A stretch of DNA of 64,000 bases from Neurospora tetrasperma FGSC 2508 (taxonomy: Eukaryota; Ascomycota; Sordariomycetes; Sordariales; Sordariaceae), in the NCBI RefSeq assembly GCF_000213175.1, contig NW_009799103.1, forward strand, positions 3,892,258-3,956,257, given 5' to 3'. This document shows positions 1 to 11,068 of this stretch, one piece after another (positions within the stretch are counted from its first letter, which is position 1; each line of letters starts with the position of its first letter). A program made the translations under genes and the position numbers. The notes under the pieces were generated by a model, which made no database searches, was not told the DNA's origin, and saw only the letters and a program-made list of their open reading frames with translations.

Positions 1-495
1 CCGCGTCAGTATCGAGTATTTCCATTACAACATTGGATGGAAACCAGACAACAGACCAGACAAACGAACCCGCAAACGTCAAGTCCCCGAAGCTAAATAC
101 GTGTGAGTGAATGCGGGGATCGCGGAGCCGAGTCTTCGTCACAGTCTTCTCACCCATGAACTTCAACAACCTTGAGCCGGGCACTCTACCACATTTTTTT
201 TCCTGGACCATATCAACATGTGATCGTTGCTTCATTCTACACTTGGATGTTACCTCAACGGACCATGTCTCGGCCTCATAGGTGGAATATTCACCCTCTC
301 GGCATGCTTTCCCCGCCCATCTCCAGAGTACCATTCTGGCCAAATCCTGACTGGCAAAATGCGGCATCTATATATCACGGTTTACTTTCGCACATATAGG
401 CCCATGTCCGGGTTCAATACAAGATATAAACACCGAGAAATCCCAGACATGTTGACCGATGTACACTTGACAATGTATCATCACCACTGCTCAAC
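1..495. other. Upstream region of the GH5 gene
   Basis: There is no convincing gene here. A TATA-like AT stretch lies at about 369-376 and another at about 423-430, roughly 70-125 bp before the GH5 start codon, so this is most likely its promoter. Short open frames in this stretch show no family resemblance. Confidence 0.4.
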
Positions 496-1833
496 ATGAG
501 GCTCGTCACCATTGTCGCTGGCCTCGTCGGCTTCTCTGTCGCCGCTCCAACTAACCAACCTCACGGCGATGCCCTCGACACTCGCGCCCCATGGCCCAAC
601 GGCCCCCTTGTAACCTCCGGCCGTTGGATCCGCGATGCCTCTGGTACTAACCTGACCTACGTCGGCGTCAACTGGCCTGGAGCAGCCGATGTCATGATCC
701 CCGAGGGTCTGCAGTACCAATCCATTGAGACCATCGTGTCCAAGATCAAGAGCCTTGGCATGAACGCCATCCGTCTAACTTTCGCCATTCAAATGGTCGA
801 CGAGATCTACTCCAACGGAGCGAAGGATATTACCCTCCAAAAGGCCTTCACTCAGGCTCTCGGGTCGACCAATGGCCCCAAGCTGCTCAACCAGGTCTTA
901 GCCAAGAACCCCCAGTTCACGGCGAGTACTACCAGGCTGCAGGTGTTTGACGCCGTAGCGGCCGAGTGCGCAAAGCAGCACATCTTTGTCCATTTGGATA
1001 ACCATATCTCCAAGGGCATGTGGTGCTGCTCGACTGACGATGGAAACAGCTGGTGGGGAGACACGTACTTTTCCGCAGCCAACTGGACGAGAGGTCTTGC
1101 TTATATGGCTAACCATGTATGTCTCCCTTGAATCCCCCCTTTTCCCTGTCATCCTGCTTCCCATTGACACCGTCGTGATTCCCAGGGCAAACAATGGACA
1201 TCCCTCATGTCCATCGGCCTCCGCAATGAACCGCGCGAGCCTACCTCTGGGGCAGCCAAATCCACATACAACTGGCAAACATGGTACACATACATGAAGC
1301 AGGGCGCCGAAGCCGTGCACTCCTCGAATCCCGACCTTCTCATCTTCTTGTCCGGCCTGTCCTTCGATACTTTCCTGACGCCTGTCGTCCGGGGCACCGC
1401 CTTGACCCCGGGAACCGGCAAGTTCAGCTTCAACGACTTTCCCAGCTACGCCAACAAACTCGTCCTCGAACTGCACAACTATGAAACGAGTGCCAACAGC
1501 TGCAACAATCTGCAAAACAACTTGTACAACAATGGATTCGAGGCGTTGACGAGCTCTGCGGTGAACCAATTCCCCGTGATGTTGACCGAGTTTGGGTTCC
1601 AGATGGATGCGAGTACGTGGAAGGGGACGTACGCTAGCTGTCTGGCAAGCTATTTGCCCGCCCAGAAGGCTGGCTGGTTTATCTGGGTACTGGCGGGGTC
1701 GTATTACATCCGGTCTGGCACGCAGGATTACGACGAGGGATGGGGGCTGCTGACCCATGATTGGAGTACGTGGAGGAGTCCGAGTTATGTCAACGAGGCG
1801 TTGATTCCCATGGTCAAGGACACCCTCAGCTAG
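496..1833 (+). CDS. Secreted glycoside hydrolase family 5 (cellulase-fold) enzyme
   Basis: Two exons (496-1116 and 1186-1833; 69-nt GT-AG intron, phase 0) give a 422-residue protein. An N-terminal hydrophobic signal peptide (about residues 1-16) indicates secretion. The GH5 (clan GH-A) hallmarks are visible: NAIRLTF early in the barrel, the acid/base glutamate in LRNEP (about E222), HNYE, and the nucleophile glutamate in MLTEFG (about E342). The family hydrolyses beta-glycosidic bonds with retention; the exact substrate (glucan, mannan or glycolipid) cannot be told from the motifs. The ATG at 496 is chosen because it starts the signal peptide. Its stop lies only 47 nt from the stop of the convergent monooxygenase gene, so the two 3' UTRs must overlap. 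Domain call is firm; substrate is unknown. Confidence 0.88.
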
Positions 1834-1880
1834 AGGCTCAGCTAAGCAGCAAATACACTATCCCGCCCAGTTCTTCACGT

Positions 1881-4131
1881 TTATGCCTCTGCATTTTCCT
1901 CCTTTGCCTCCTCCTCAGCCTTATAAGGCTCCTCCTCCACATACACATCCCAATCATACTTTCTCCCCACATGATCCGCTCTCAACTGCTTCTGTCCCCT
2001 TCCATACACCTTTTCTCTGGCCGTCCATGCCTCCGCTCCCTCAGATTCTTGCTCCGGATACAGCCCCCGTCTCTTCAACTCCGGCACCAATAAATCCACC
2101 ACCTCTTCAAACGTCCCAGGCGTCGTCACATGCGCGACATTAAACCCATCAACATCTGCCTCCCTCACCCATCTTTCCATCTCATCTGCCACCTGCTCCG
2201 CCGTCCCCACCGCCACAGGCCCCAGACCACCAATTGCTGCTCGTTCCGCTACTACGTGCGGCGTCCATTTAGGCACCTCTTCCGAAGGAGTGGTGAAGTT
2301 ATCCAGAATCGACAAGATCTTATTCTTCTCCTTGGAATCCGACGCCGAAATCTCCTGATCCAGATCCTCAAACTGACTAATATCAATACCCGTCCATCCA
2401 GCAAAGAGAACCAATCCACCAATGACACTGGCATTTTTGCGCGCTTCTTCGTACTTGGCCTGTGCCTCCTCTTCCGTGCGGCCAACAATGGGAGTAAAGG
2501 TCGCGAACACCTTTAAACTAGCAGGATCGCGACCTTTTTGTCGCGCCAACTCTCTCAGTTTTTGGACTTTGGGTGCCAAGACCGAGGGAGAATGGGAAGA
2601 TACAAAGACTGCCTCTGCGTGAGTTGTCGCGAACTCGGAGCCCGCTGAGGAGGTGCCAGCTTGGAAGAGGAAGGGGGTGCGTTGCGGGGAGGGCGGGACG
2701 ATGTGCGGGGTGGACAGTTGGAAGTATTTTCCGGAATGGTTGATTTGCCGGACTTGGGAGGGGTCACTGTAGATGTCAGAGGATGGGGAGAGTTGGATGG
2801 CGGAGGGGGTCCAGGAGGCGTTCCAGAGTCTAAAGTTGGGCAGGTGCGTCAGTAAAGGCATCCAGTATCGAGGGGAAGAGAAAGAGTAAGAGGACAGAGA
2901 AAAGGGGCAACGTACTTGTACAACACCCTCAAGTACTCGTCAGCCTGCTCGTACCGCTGGTCATGTTCGATGGGGTTGTCGAGCCCGATAGCCTTGAACG
3001 CGCTCTTCTTCCAACTCGTCACGATGTTCCAACCAATTCGGCCTTTGGTCAAATGATCAAGCGTCGAAAACCGCTTCGCCAGCAAGAAGGCAGGCTCGAA
3101 GGAAGTGGAAGCCGTGATACCAAAGGCGAGGTTTTTCGTAACGGCCGCCATTGCGGAAATGGGCTGTTCAGGACTGCTGTTAGCGGTGTCTTTTTGTCGA
3201 AGGAAAATACATCCATGTTGCAATATCCACGTTTGATATGGCCGCGGCACCACGACGAAAAAAACAAAAAAGGAACATGAACAAAAAAAAGAATGAAAAA
3301 AATATTGGTAGTTGGTCAATGATACCCGAAGGCATCCCCTCATCGGTCACAGCTCGACCTCGTCAGCCCAGGTAGACGATATGTTGCAGTCATATAGACT
3401 ACAGGTGTGCCCGAGCAATAGTTGTGTCGAAACCTGCCACCACAAGGACTCGAACCCGTGGCGTTTGGAGCGGGAATCAATATGGGTATTACGGGTGCGT
3501 AATACCAGCTGCCGCTCGACCAACTACCCGTTGGTTGTTGTTGGGGAATCTACTTGGGACGGGATCCTATAAGGGACCTGGACGAAGCGAGGGTGCTGGT
3601 GCCTTAGGTTAGGTTGGGGGCTCGACTGGATGCGTGCCTTCCCGTCCTTTGACTGTTGACGGCTGTCATCCGATGTTGGCGGATCTTCCTCACCATTATT
3701 TCCTTCTTTTCGTTACGTCTACGATTCTTCACTCTTCCTCCACTCTGAACCCCCTTCTTCCCTTCCATGGACTTCCACTTCCCCATCAACAAATATGGTT
3801 TGTAAAAGAAACGACTTACAATGATAGGATCCCCCACCGGCCACTGCGCCCCCCTCCTCACGCACTCATCCAAGCTACCCTCGTACGTATCATACCCGCC
3901 ATACGTATCCGCCAGGAACAACGCGTTGATGCCTCCCTTTTCCAAGAGTTTGGCCAGGTTGATCCAGTAGTCAAGCGACTCGAACTTGGTGATGGATCGG
4001 TCAGACGGGTTCTTCCATTGTCCTGGTGAGAGATGGCCGGGGGTGAACATGTCGAAGGCGTTGAGGAGGATTTGTTTCTTCGGGATCTGGATGGTGCCAG
4101 TGGCCGTAGGGGGTTCGTGTGTGTTGGTCAT
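1881..4131 (-). CDS. FMN-dependent monooxygenase, NtaA/SnaA/DszA family (copy A)
   Basis: Three exons on the minus strand (4131-3820, 3163-2916, 2829-1881) join in frame to 502 residues. The protein is a bacterial-luciferase-like (class C) flavin monooxygenase of the nitrilotriacetate / dibenzothiophene-sulfone type: an N-terminal segment with LLNAFDMF and SPGQW, the family block GRIGWNIVTS (residues 145-154), FQAGTSSAG and EEVVDLLVPEL near the C-terminus. Such enzymes use FMNH2 supplied by a separate reductase to cleave C-N or C-S bonds. The ATG at 4131 is the only upstream in-frame ATG. Intron 1 is 656 nt, far longer than its neighbours, and holds a tRNA-like sequence; intron 2 is 86 nt. 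A paralogue lies in the opposite orientation at 15990-17739. The upstream region carries CYS-3-like sites. Substrate is inferred only. Confidence 0.85.
3433..3530 (-). other. tRNA-like sequence inside intron 1 of monooxygenase A (degenerate)
   Basis: Read on the minus strand, the segment has a D-arm-like GGTCGAGCGGC, a perfect hairpin GGTATTACG/CGTAATACC in the anticodon-arm position, a long variable-arm-like stretch, and a T-loop-like GGTTCGAGTCC. The 5' and 3' ends do not form a convincing seven-base-pair acceptor stem, and the T-stem pairs poorly. I read it as a tRNA-like remnant or chance similarity, not a functional tRNA. Confidence 0.2.
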
Positions 4132-4406
4132 GTTGGGGGGTTGTGATGCGGCTGTGAGTGTGGGTTTCAATGATGACAAAAGTGTGGAAAGTTTAAAGTT
4201 AGGTGAGGATGACTTTGACCGCGTTGAAGGATGATGCTGACACTTTGATGTCAACAGCTGTCGTCCGTTGAGGGCTCAGCTCTTTGGAGGGTTCAGACCC
4301 TTCATATACCAGGCCCAACCCTTGCTCACGCTCTTATTGCCGCGATCACAGCGGGATGTCGACATCGCGGCACCGGTCCCTCGGTCACAGTCCCGTGCGG
4401 GGGTGC

Positions 4407-4416
4407 ATGTTGTCAT
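4407..4416. promoter_or_regulatory. Near-consensus CYS-3-type bZIP site
   Basis: ATGTTGTCAT matches ATGRYRYCAT at nine of ten positions. It sits 10 bp from the perfect site at 4427, about 280 bp upstream of the monooxygenase A start codon. Confidence 0.35.
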
Positions 4417-4426
4417 CAAGGGTTAG

Positions 4427-4436
4427 ATGGTGCCAT
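4427..4436. promoter_or_regulatory. Perfect CYS-3-type bZIP site
   Basis: ATGGTGCCAT matches the Neurospora CYS-3 sulfur regulator consensus ATGRYRYCAT at all ten positions, about 300 bp upstream of the monooxygenase A start. A perfect match is expected about once per 65 kb of random sequence. Binding is inferred. Confidence 0.5.
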
Positions 4437-4563
4437 GCAGATGGTACTGGAGGTATTGCATCAGATCACCACCCCTGGATGCCACGCTTGTCATGTCATC
4501 GGTTTGGTCAAGACGAACCATCTACGGATCCCGCGCTTCGTCTTACAGTCTTACGGACAGAGA

Positions 4564-4573
4564 TTGATGTCAT
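4564..4573. promoter_or_regulatory. Near-consensus CYS-3-type bZIP site
   Basis: TTGATGTCAT matches ATGRYRYCAT at nine of ten positions, in the same intergenic region as the perfect site at 4427. Confidence 0.3.
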
Positions 4574-4708
4574 TGGACAGGTCAACCCAAGGAGGTTCAC
4601 GATCGTGCTTCTGTTTATCCATCGACAGCCAAATCGCTGAAGTCTCCGTATCATTCTCTGTCAACTTTGCGGGTTACTGCCACAAAGCTCTGGCTTCTCC
4701 AATGTGTT

Positions 4709-6317
4709 CTAACCACACTTTTCCGAAGTCACATTCACCTCCTCTTGTCTCTTCTCCGAATTTAAAGCCGCAGTGATTTCAGTTTCCGCGTTCTGCTCAG
4801 TATCAACCGTGGGTTTACTATTAAAACCTGTCAGCCTGGCCCTCAACGTCCATTGGCAACAACTCACTTTGATCTCTTGAGAGCAACATTCAAGAACTGA
4901 GCCGTAATAATCAAGCAAACGGCATTCGCCAAGACAAACGAGTACCCCTTCTTGAACTGGGGTGCCTCCTTAGTCGGAAACGTCAAAAGCTGCGTCCAGG
5001 CGGTCGTGCTCTGCGCAACTGTGTTCAGCAACACTATGGCAAACGACCTTTCGGCCGATGACTTCCCCAAAATGGCATTAATCCATCCGTATAACACCGC
5101 CGACATGGCCACGGACGAGTACGTCGTCATGAAGGCGAACCACAGCGCCGACTCGGGAACTTTCCACATGACCAGAATGACGAGGCCGATGATGTTCCAG
5201 ACATGAGCAATCGTGATCGCCCACGCCGGGCCAACCACCAAGTCCGAGATGAAGCAGATCAACAAGACATAAAAGATGCCAATTGCGGGACTGATGGTAC
5301 CCAGCTCGTTGACCTTGGACTGGCTGTACCGTCCCAGGCTCTTCAGCCACAGCAAGTAGCCTCCAGCCGAGTAGTTCAAGCTCCCGTTCCAGAAGAAGAT
5401 GTCCAGCATCAGCAACGCCCAAAACTTCCAGTTGTTCGCTAGACTTTTGAGCGTGCCAAGTTTGAACTTTGGATGTACGACCGAATGTCCCACTCTCGCT
5501 AATCTCTCCTTCGCAATCTGCACGTCCTCGTCCTTCAAGAGCCACGTGTTTGGATTCTCCGGCGTGCCAGGTAAAATGAAGTACCCCAAAATTCCCACGG
5601 GAATGGTGACGAGCGCGCAAATGATGTACATCCACCGCCACCCCGCCAGTCCGTTTACACCCTCCAACCTCGATGACACCCCGGACTGGATCAATCCCGC
5701 AGTCAACGTCCCCAGCGTCAACCCGGTATAAAACACGCCTCCCCTCCTGCTAATCTCATCCCCGCGATACCAGCTCCCAAAGATGTAATGGATAGCAGGG
5801 TAGAAGGCGGCTTCGAACCAGCCGATCAAGAACCGATAGGCGGCCATCTGGCCAAAGGAGTTGGCGCGGTATTGGGCCAAGGTAAAAAAGCCCCAGGCAA
5901 TGTCGAGGAAGGGGATGGTCCAGTGCATGGGCAAGTAGGTGAAGAGGAACATGAAGGGGATTTGGCCGACGACGGCGCCGACGGTGTAGAGCGTTTGCAG
6001 CTGGACGAGCTCGTTACCGTGGAAACCGAGGTCTTCTTTGAGGCCGGCCACGTAGGCGTTGTCTGTGAGAGGAAATATCTTGGTGTTAGCTGGACTGTCC
6101 TTCATGGGCTGGAGAAGAGATTGAAGGAAGGCAGGAAGAACGCACTGAGATTGGCCTGGTCAATGTACTTGATCCAGTAGGCAAGGAAGGCGTATGGGAC
6201 GATGAGCAGGTCGAGCTTCATGATGAGGCGCCGCTCGCGAGGAGTGTCGCTGTCAGCGAACCATTTGATGTGATACCATTTCCGCTTGACGGTGCCGAAT
6301 TGGTGGTGGACCGCCAT
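4709..6317 (-). CDS. MFS transporter, Dal5/allantoate permease (anion:cation symporter) family
   Basis: Three minus-strand exons (6317-6146, 6062-4868, 4817-4709) give 491 residues. The exon 1/exon 2 junction restores NLNNAYVAGLKEDL, the conserved first-loop block of Dal5-like permeases; further family marks are WFEAAFYPAIHYIFGSWYRGDE and the run of about 12 hydrophobic segments. Members import organic anions such as allantoate, nicotinate, vitamins and, in yeast Soa1, sulfonates and inorganic sulfur oxyanions. The last intron (4867-4818, 50 nt) swaps a terminal KRSK-stop for a hydrophilic 36-residue tail; the in-frame TGA lies inside the GTGAGT donor, so unspliced RNA still encodes a nearly complete transporter. 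The two other introns' GT-AG signals are clear. It lies beside monooxygenase A and shares a divergent promoter with the flavin monooxygenase at 7948, suggesting it imports their substrate. Confidence 0.87.
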
Positions 6318-7947
6318 TGTCTGGTTGCGCTAGGTCAAGCTCTTTCCGAACTCTGATGTCGAGGCAGGACAGACGGGAAGAGCGACTTGATCACCTTCAA
6401 AAGCGGAACGAGTTAGCACAAGGACATCAACAAGGCTGGAGGTACTTCTTTTTAAACATGCCTTTGCGACAGAGCCATACATCAAGACTTACCTGTCTAC
6501 GAGACGCCAAGTGTTCCCGCCACGCAGGTCGATAACACTATAACATCGGGTATTCACCGAAGGACGGACCACCCTGGGACCCTGACATGACGGATGGTGT
6601 GCAGCCTCGACCTGAAACTGGCGTACGCCCAGTACGACAAGCTGGACTGTGCAAAGACCAAGCAATTGTGGCATAAAAGGAACTGTTTCGTATAAGACAT
6701 GGTCGTCCTCAATTCAGATCAGGGCCAGCCACGTGGATTGTGCCGAGCTGGTACTTCCATTCGCTAGCCTTACAGAGACGAACCTCCGAAGACACTAGTA
6801 AGATCTCGTGACTTGCACATTCCCGAACTGCTCGTTACCGCTCGAGTGTCTCCATGTCGCCCAAAGCCAAGAAACAGAAACAGCAAAGTACGGGATTTGC
6901 AGGTTGAAGCGTGGGATGTCGCAAGCGCTAGTCATCATCACGTATTCAGTTTGGAGGAAGGAACATATCACGTACATGACTGGACACCTGCTACTGTAGT
7001 GGTAAAGCAGCACCGTTATCAATGCCCATTTGAGAGTGGCTGAAGGAACAATGGTCGTCAGTGTAGTTGACGGGGCCGGGACGTTCCAACCCCCGGAGAA
7101 GAGTAGGGTGGGGGTCCGGGTTAGGGTTGCCCGAAGCGTCCCCTCCGACTTTCTTTCCCTCACACTTACCGTGGACACTCGCCTTTGTTATCGCCATTCT
7201 GATGATTATCGCAGTACAAACAACCCCGCATGGAAAGGATACCACTGGGCAACTTTGAGTCCAGCCAATTTTCTTTCGTTTCCTTTTGTCGAATCCAAAG
7301 AAAGCTGCTAACAAATGACACCTTACCTATCCAGCAACATCAATCAAGATAAGACCAAGTGGGTCCCCATCACCTTCGCTAACACCAGCCCCAAGGTACC
7401 AAGATGGCGTCATCCAACCTCCATCTCACCTCAGACACGCCCAAGACGCGATCAGCATCCTTTCAGCCCTGGTTCAGCAACCCGAGACTACCACGACCAC
7501 CGGTCATCGGAGGAGCAATCAATGGGGGTTTCACACACCCAGAAGCCCAGATTGGCAAGAACACGGCAGCAAGTCATCTTTGCCGACCATCGACCCCGCA
7601 CATGGTGTTATGCTACGAAGGCTTGACGTGCTTTTGGGGGAACCTCCAGAAATGGCATGGGATGGAACGATACACCGCGGATACGGTACTACCAGAAACA
7701 ATGCATGGCGATAACGCGCCAGTTTGGGCAAGAGACTCAGAAGAGGGGGAGTGATGGCGATGAAGCAGTGTCGATGATGTGATGCTGCCGCATGGTGTAA
7801 GGTCGTGATATGGATTAGAATGTCGCGTGGAGTCAGGACACTCACATACCTTATACTTCGTTGAATCGTTGTGTCCGTGTCGTTGTGCTTTGTTCGTTTC
7901 TTTGCGGAGAAAGAGAAGGTTCGACATCCACATTACTCACATTCACA
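6318..7947. promoter_or_regulatory. Divergent promoter region, transporter / Baeyer-Villiger-like enzyme
   Basis: This 1.6-kb gap lies between two divergent genes. Open frames here (up to 127 codons) show no conserved domains. It holds one perfect CYS-3-type site at 7404. Otherwise I see nothing distinctive. Confidence 0.4.
7404..7413. promoter_or_regulatory. Perfect CYS-3-type bZIP site
   Basis: ATGGCGTCAT matches ATGRYRYCAT at all ten positions. It lies in the divergent promoter between the Dal5-type transporter and the class B flavin monooxygenase, about 535 bp upstream of the latter's ATG. Function is inferred. Confidence 0.45.
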
Positions 7948-9921
7948 ATGGCGAGAACAACAACAGAAGCGAACGTGAACGGCGAGGTCGTAACCGTGGT
8001 CGACAATCTGGGTGAACTTTCAGTGTCAGAAGAGGAAATTACCAGTGAGCCCAGCGCGCCGGGTACCCCAGAGACTTCAGTCAGCTCTCAACCTCAGTAC
8101 AGTTTCGTCCCGTTTGAGCCACATCCAGGATACCCAAAATCTCGCATCAGTATCGTGAACAGGTTCATTGACCAACCACGAGAACTCCGGGTTGCTGTTA
8201 TTGGTGGTGGTCTTTCAGGTGTTCTTGCGGGTGTTTTGCTTCCGGCCAAGGTCCCCAACATCAAGTTGACCATCTATGAGAAGAACCACGACTTTGTGAG
8301 TAAACCCTCAGCTCTCCTTCCCCATCACTGAGCTTCTCAGCTTACACATGACCAGGGAGGTACTTGGCTCGAAAATGTTTACCCCGGAGTCCGATGTGAC
8401 ATCCCCTCCCACGTCTACCAGTCAACTTTTGAGCCCAAGCTTGACTGGAGCGATCAGTTCGCTGGCGGTGCCGAGATTCGGGACTACTGGCAAAGCGTAG
8501 CAAAGAAGCACAATGTATACCAATATGCACGCTTCCATACCAAGGTCGAAGGCCTCAACTGGAAAGAATCCGAGTCCGTCTGGGAAGTAACCATCAAGAA
8601 CCTTCAAACCGGGGTGACAAGCACCGAAAAGGCGGACAGCGTTATCACTGCCATCGGCCGCTTCAACGCCTGGAAGCTTCCCAGCTACCCCGGTATCGCC
8701 GGCTACAAGGGCGTCCTCCGACATGCCTCACATTGGGACCCGTCTTTCGACCCATCTGGCAAGGCTGTAGCTGTCATTGGTAACGGCGCCAGCGGTATCC
8801 AGCTCGTCTCAAACCTCCAACCTTCGGTTGCCCGGCTGGACCACTACGTCCGCAACCCGACCTGGATCGCGGCCTCCTGGGCGGGCGACGTTCGGCAGGC
8901 CGGGCCTCAGCCCTACTCAGACGAGCAAATTGCTCTCTTCAAGTCTGATCCAGACGCCTACCTCAACTTCCGCAAGGAAATGGAAGACAAATACTGGCGC
9001 CGTTTCAACGCTTTCTTCCGCGGTAGCAAAGACAGCACTGAACTGCGTGAGCGTTTCACGCAAATCATGCACAAGCGTCTTGCCAAGAAGCCGGAGCTAA
9101 TCGAGCACATTGTGCCCGACTTTTCACCCAACTGCCGCCGCTTGACGCCTGGTCCCGGTTACCTCGAAGCCATCTCCGAGCCCAACGTGGAGTACATCCG
9201 CACGCGCATCCGCCGTTTTACTGAAACCGGCATCGAAACTGAGGACGGCAAGGAGCGGAAGGTGGATGCCATCTTCTGCGCCACGGGCGCCAACGTCTCG
9301 CAGGTCATCCCCTTCCCCGTCGTTGCCAAGGGCAAGAACCTCCAGGATGCGTGGAATCCCGAGCTCAAGGGCAAGAGCGACAAGCACCACGGCTTCCCCT
9401 ACACTTACCTCGGCGTGGCCACGCCCGGGTTTCCGAACCTGTTCTTCCTGCAGGGACCGCACGGCACGGGACCGAGCGGGACTGTCCCACATAGCGCCGA
9501 GACACAGCTTACGCTGCTGGCAAAGATTCTACGGAAGGTGGGAAGGGAAGGCATCAAGAGCATTGTCCCTTCCAGAAAAGCAGCGGATGACTTTGTCGAG
9601 TACTCGGATGCCTTCTTCTCTTCTACGGTGTTGACTGATAACTGCAGCTCTTGGTACAACGGCGGCAGGCCGGGGGCGAGGATTCATGGTATTTGGCCCG
9701 GGTTAGCGGGGCACTTGACGGTGGTAAGACAGCATCCCAGGTGGGAGGATTGGGAGTATGAGTATCTTGGGGAGACAGGTAATAGGTTTCAGTGGTACTT
9801 GGGCAATGGGTGGACGAGCAGGGAGGCGGATCCGCAGTCGGATATGACACCTTATTTGAGGAGTCCGGGGGAGAAGGTGGAGTTGAGGGATGTACATGAG
9901 AGTTGGTGGAATTTGCCCTGA
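7948..9921 (+). CDS. Class B flavin monooxygenase, Baeyer-Villiger-like
   Basis: Two exons (7948-8295, 8356-9921; 60-nt intron) encode 637 residues. The FAD-binding GGGLSG (about residues 86-91) follows a disordered N-terminal extension of about 75 residues. The splice joins to GGTWLENVYPGVRCD, the usual post-Rossmann block. A second dinucleotide motif GNGASG (258-263) would bind NADPH. The Baeyer-Villiger fingerprint FxGxxxHxxxW appears at 233-243 as YKGVLRHASHW, with Y for F. Enzymes of this class insert oxygen next to a carbonyl or oxidise N and S atoms; a thioether or ketone substrate would fit the neighbourhood. ATG 7948 is the first ATG of the frame. It shares a 1.6-kb promoter with the Dal5-type transporter. 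Family is firm, substrate unknown. Confidence 0.88.
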
Positions 9922-11068
9922 TTGTCTGTAATACCGGTGTCTTTGGGTTCCTTTGACGATGAAACAATCTTCAACTTTCTAGGCGTTTGGAGAACAAGGG
10001 AATGGCCGCGGATGCAATCTGAGTGGAGTTGTACAGCTTCCTAGGGCTTCACAGTCTCGAAGTTTAAAGCTCCAAGATGAGCAAGTGCACATGATGATCA
10101 GGCAGATACGGTACGGAGGTAGACCAGCTTCTTGCTGCATCCAATGAGTCTTGGTCTCGGAGAAATGGCGTCCCAAGGGTGAAAACAGCCAGCACTCACG
10201 TCCGGTCTAGACAACATTATGACCCCCACCAACAGCTCGACCACTTCCGCAATCCTTGCCGTTCGACATATGCATGCATTTAGCGCCGTCGAGATGTTTC
10301 TGTAGAAGCCGAGCAAGCTGTTCCGCGGACAAGACATCCTTTGATCCAGGTATACAGTCTCGAATTTCACATCAGGGTCCAGATAAGCTCACGACCGCCA
10401 ACAATAACACCATCACACATCGCTTCCACCAAATGCGGAATCCTATCTGCAAATCACAATCGAAATCCCGCAATCCACGATATTCGAGGCACTCAAGCAC
10501 GTTTTTGACCCAGTCTCATGGTGAAAGAGGCCAAAGGGTACTGGTCCTCACCCTGATAAAGCTGAATCGCTATTGCGTGCTCCCGCGGCATCTTTGCAAC
10601 ACGGTTGACCAATCCTTCTCGGCTGGATTGGCACCGTCTACGATTGCGAGCCACACATCTTGGCGAGCTGGCCTCTCCGATTCCACGGAGACAGACCCAG
10701 ACGAACTATGATAAGCTGTAACATCAACCAGACCCTGGACTTTCAGTGGTCTGCAACGTGAAGTCCATAATTCACAATCAGAGTGGGATTGTAGCTCATT
10801 GTTGGTGATGCAACATGGACGGGCACGATTTTCTTGCATGCATTATACGGCAGTCGAGGAAAAGAAGTAGAGCTAGAGAAGTGATAGAGGGAAGGGATAA
10901 ATACTTCATTGTGATGTCACATTTCACATAACAAGCTACCTACCTCTATACCTCGGCTTTTGTCTTTACAGCATTGGTTGAAGCTTTCGTCCTAATCTTG
11001 TGTCACCTCTAAAGAACAGACTTCAAACAGTAGTCCGACCAGATACCTACCTACACAACGTTGACAAG
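9922..11068. other. Upstream region of the UNC93-like gene
   Basis: No gene is recognised in this 1.1-kb gap. Two TACCTACC motifs lie near the start codon (about 10936-10953 and 11043-11054). An 8/10 CYS-3-like sequence starting ATGGCGTC is present at about 10165. Confidence 0.35.

Larger units (their letters stand above)
4132..4708. promoter_or_regulatory. Intergenic promoter region with clustered CYS-3-like sites
   Basis: This 577-bp gap lies between the monooxygenase A start and the end of the upstream Dal5-type transporter, both on the minus strand. No gene is seen. It contains several sequences near the CYS-3 consensus ATGRYRYCAT (listed separately at 4407, 4427 and 4564), plus weaker 8/10 matches such as a palindrome at about 4356-4365 and one at about 4491-4500. 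Confidence 0.45.
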
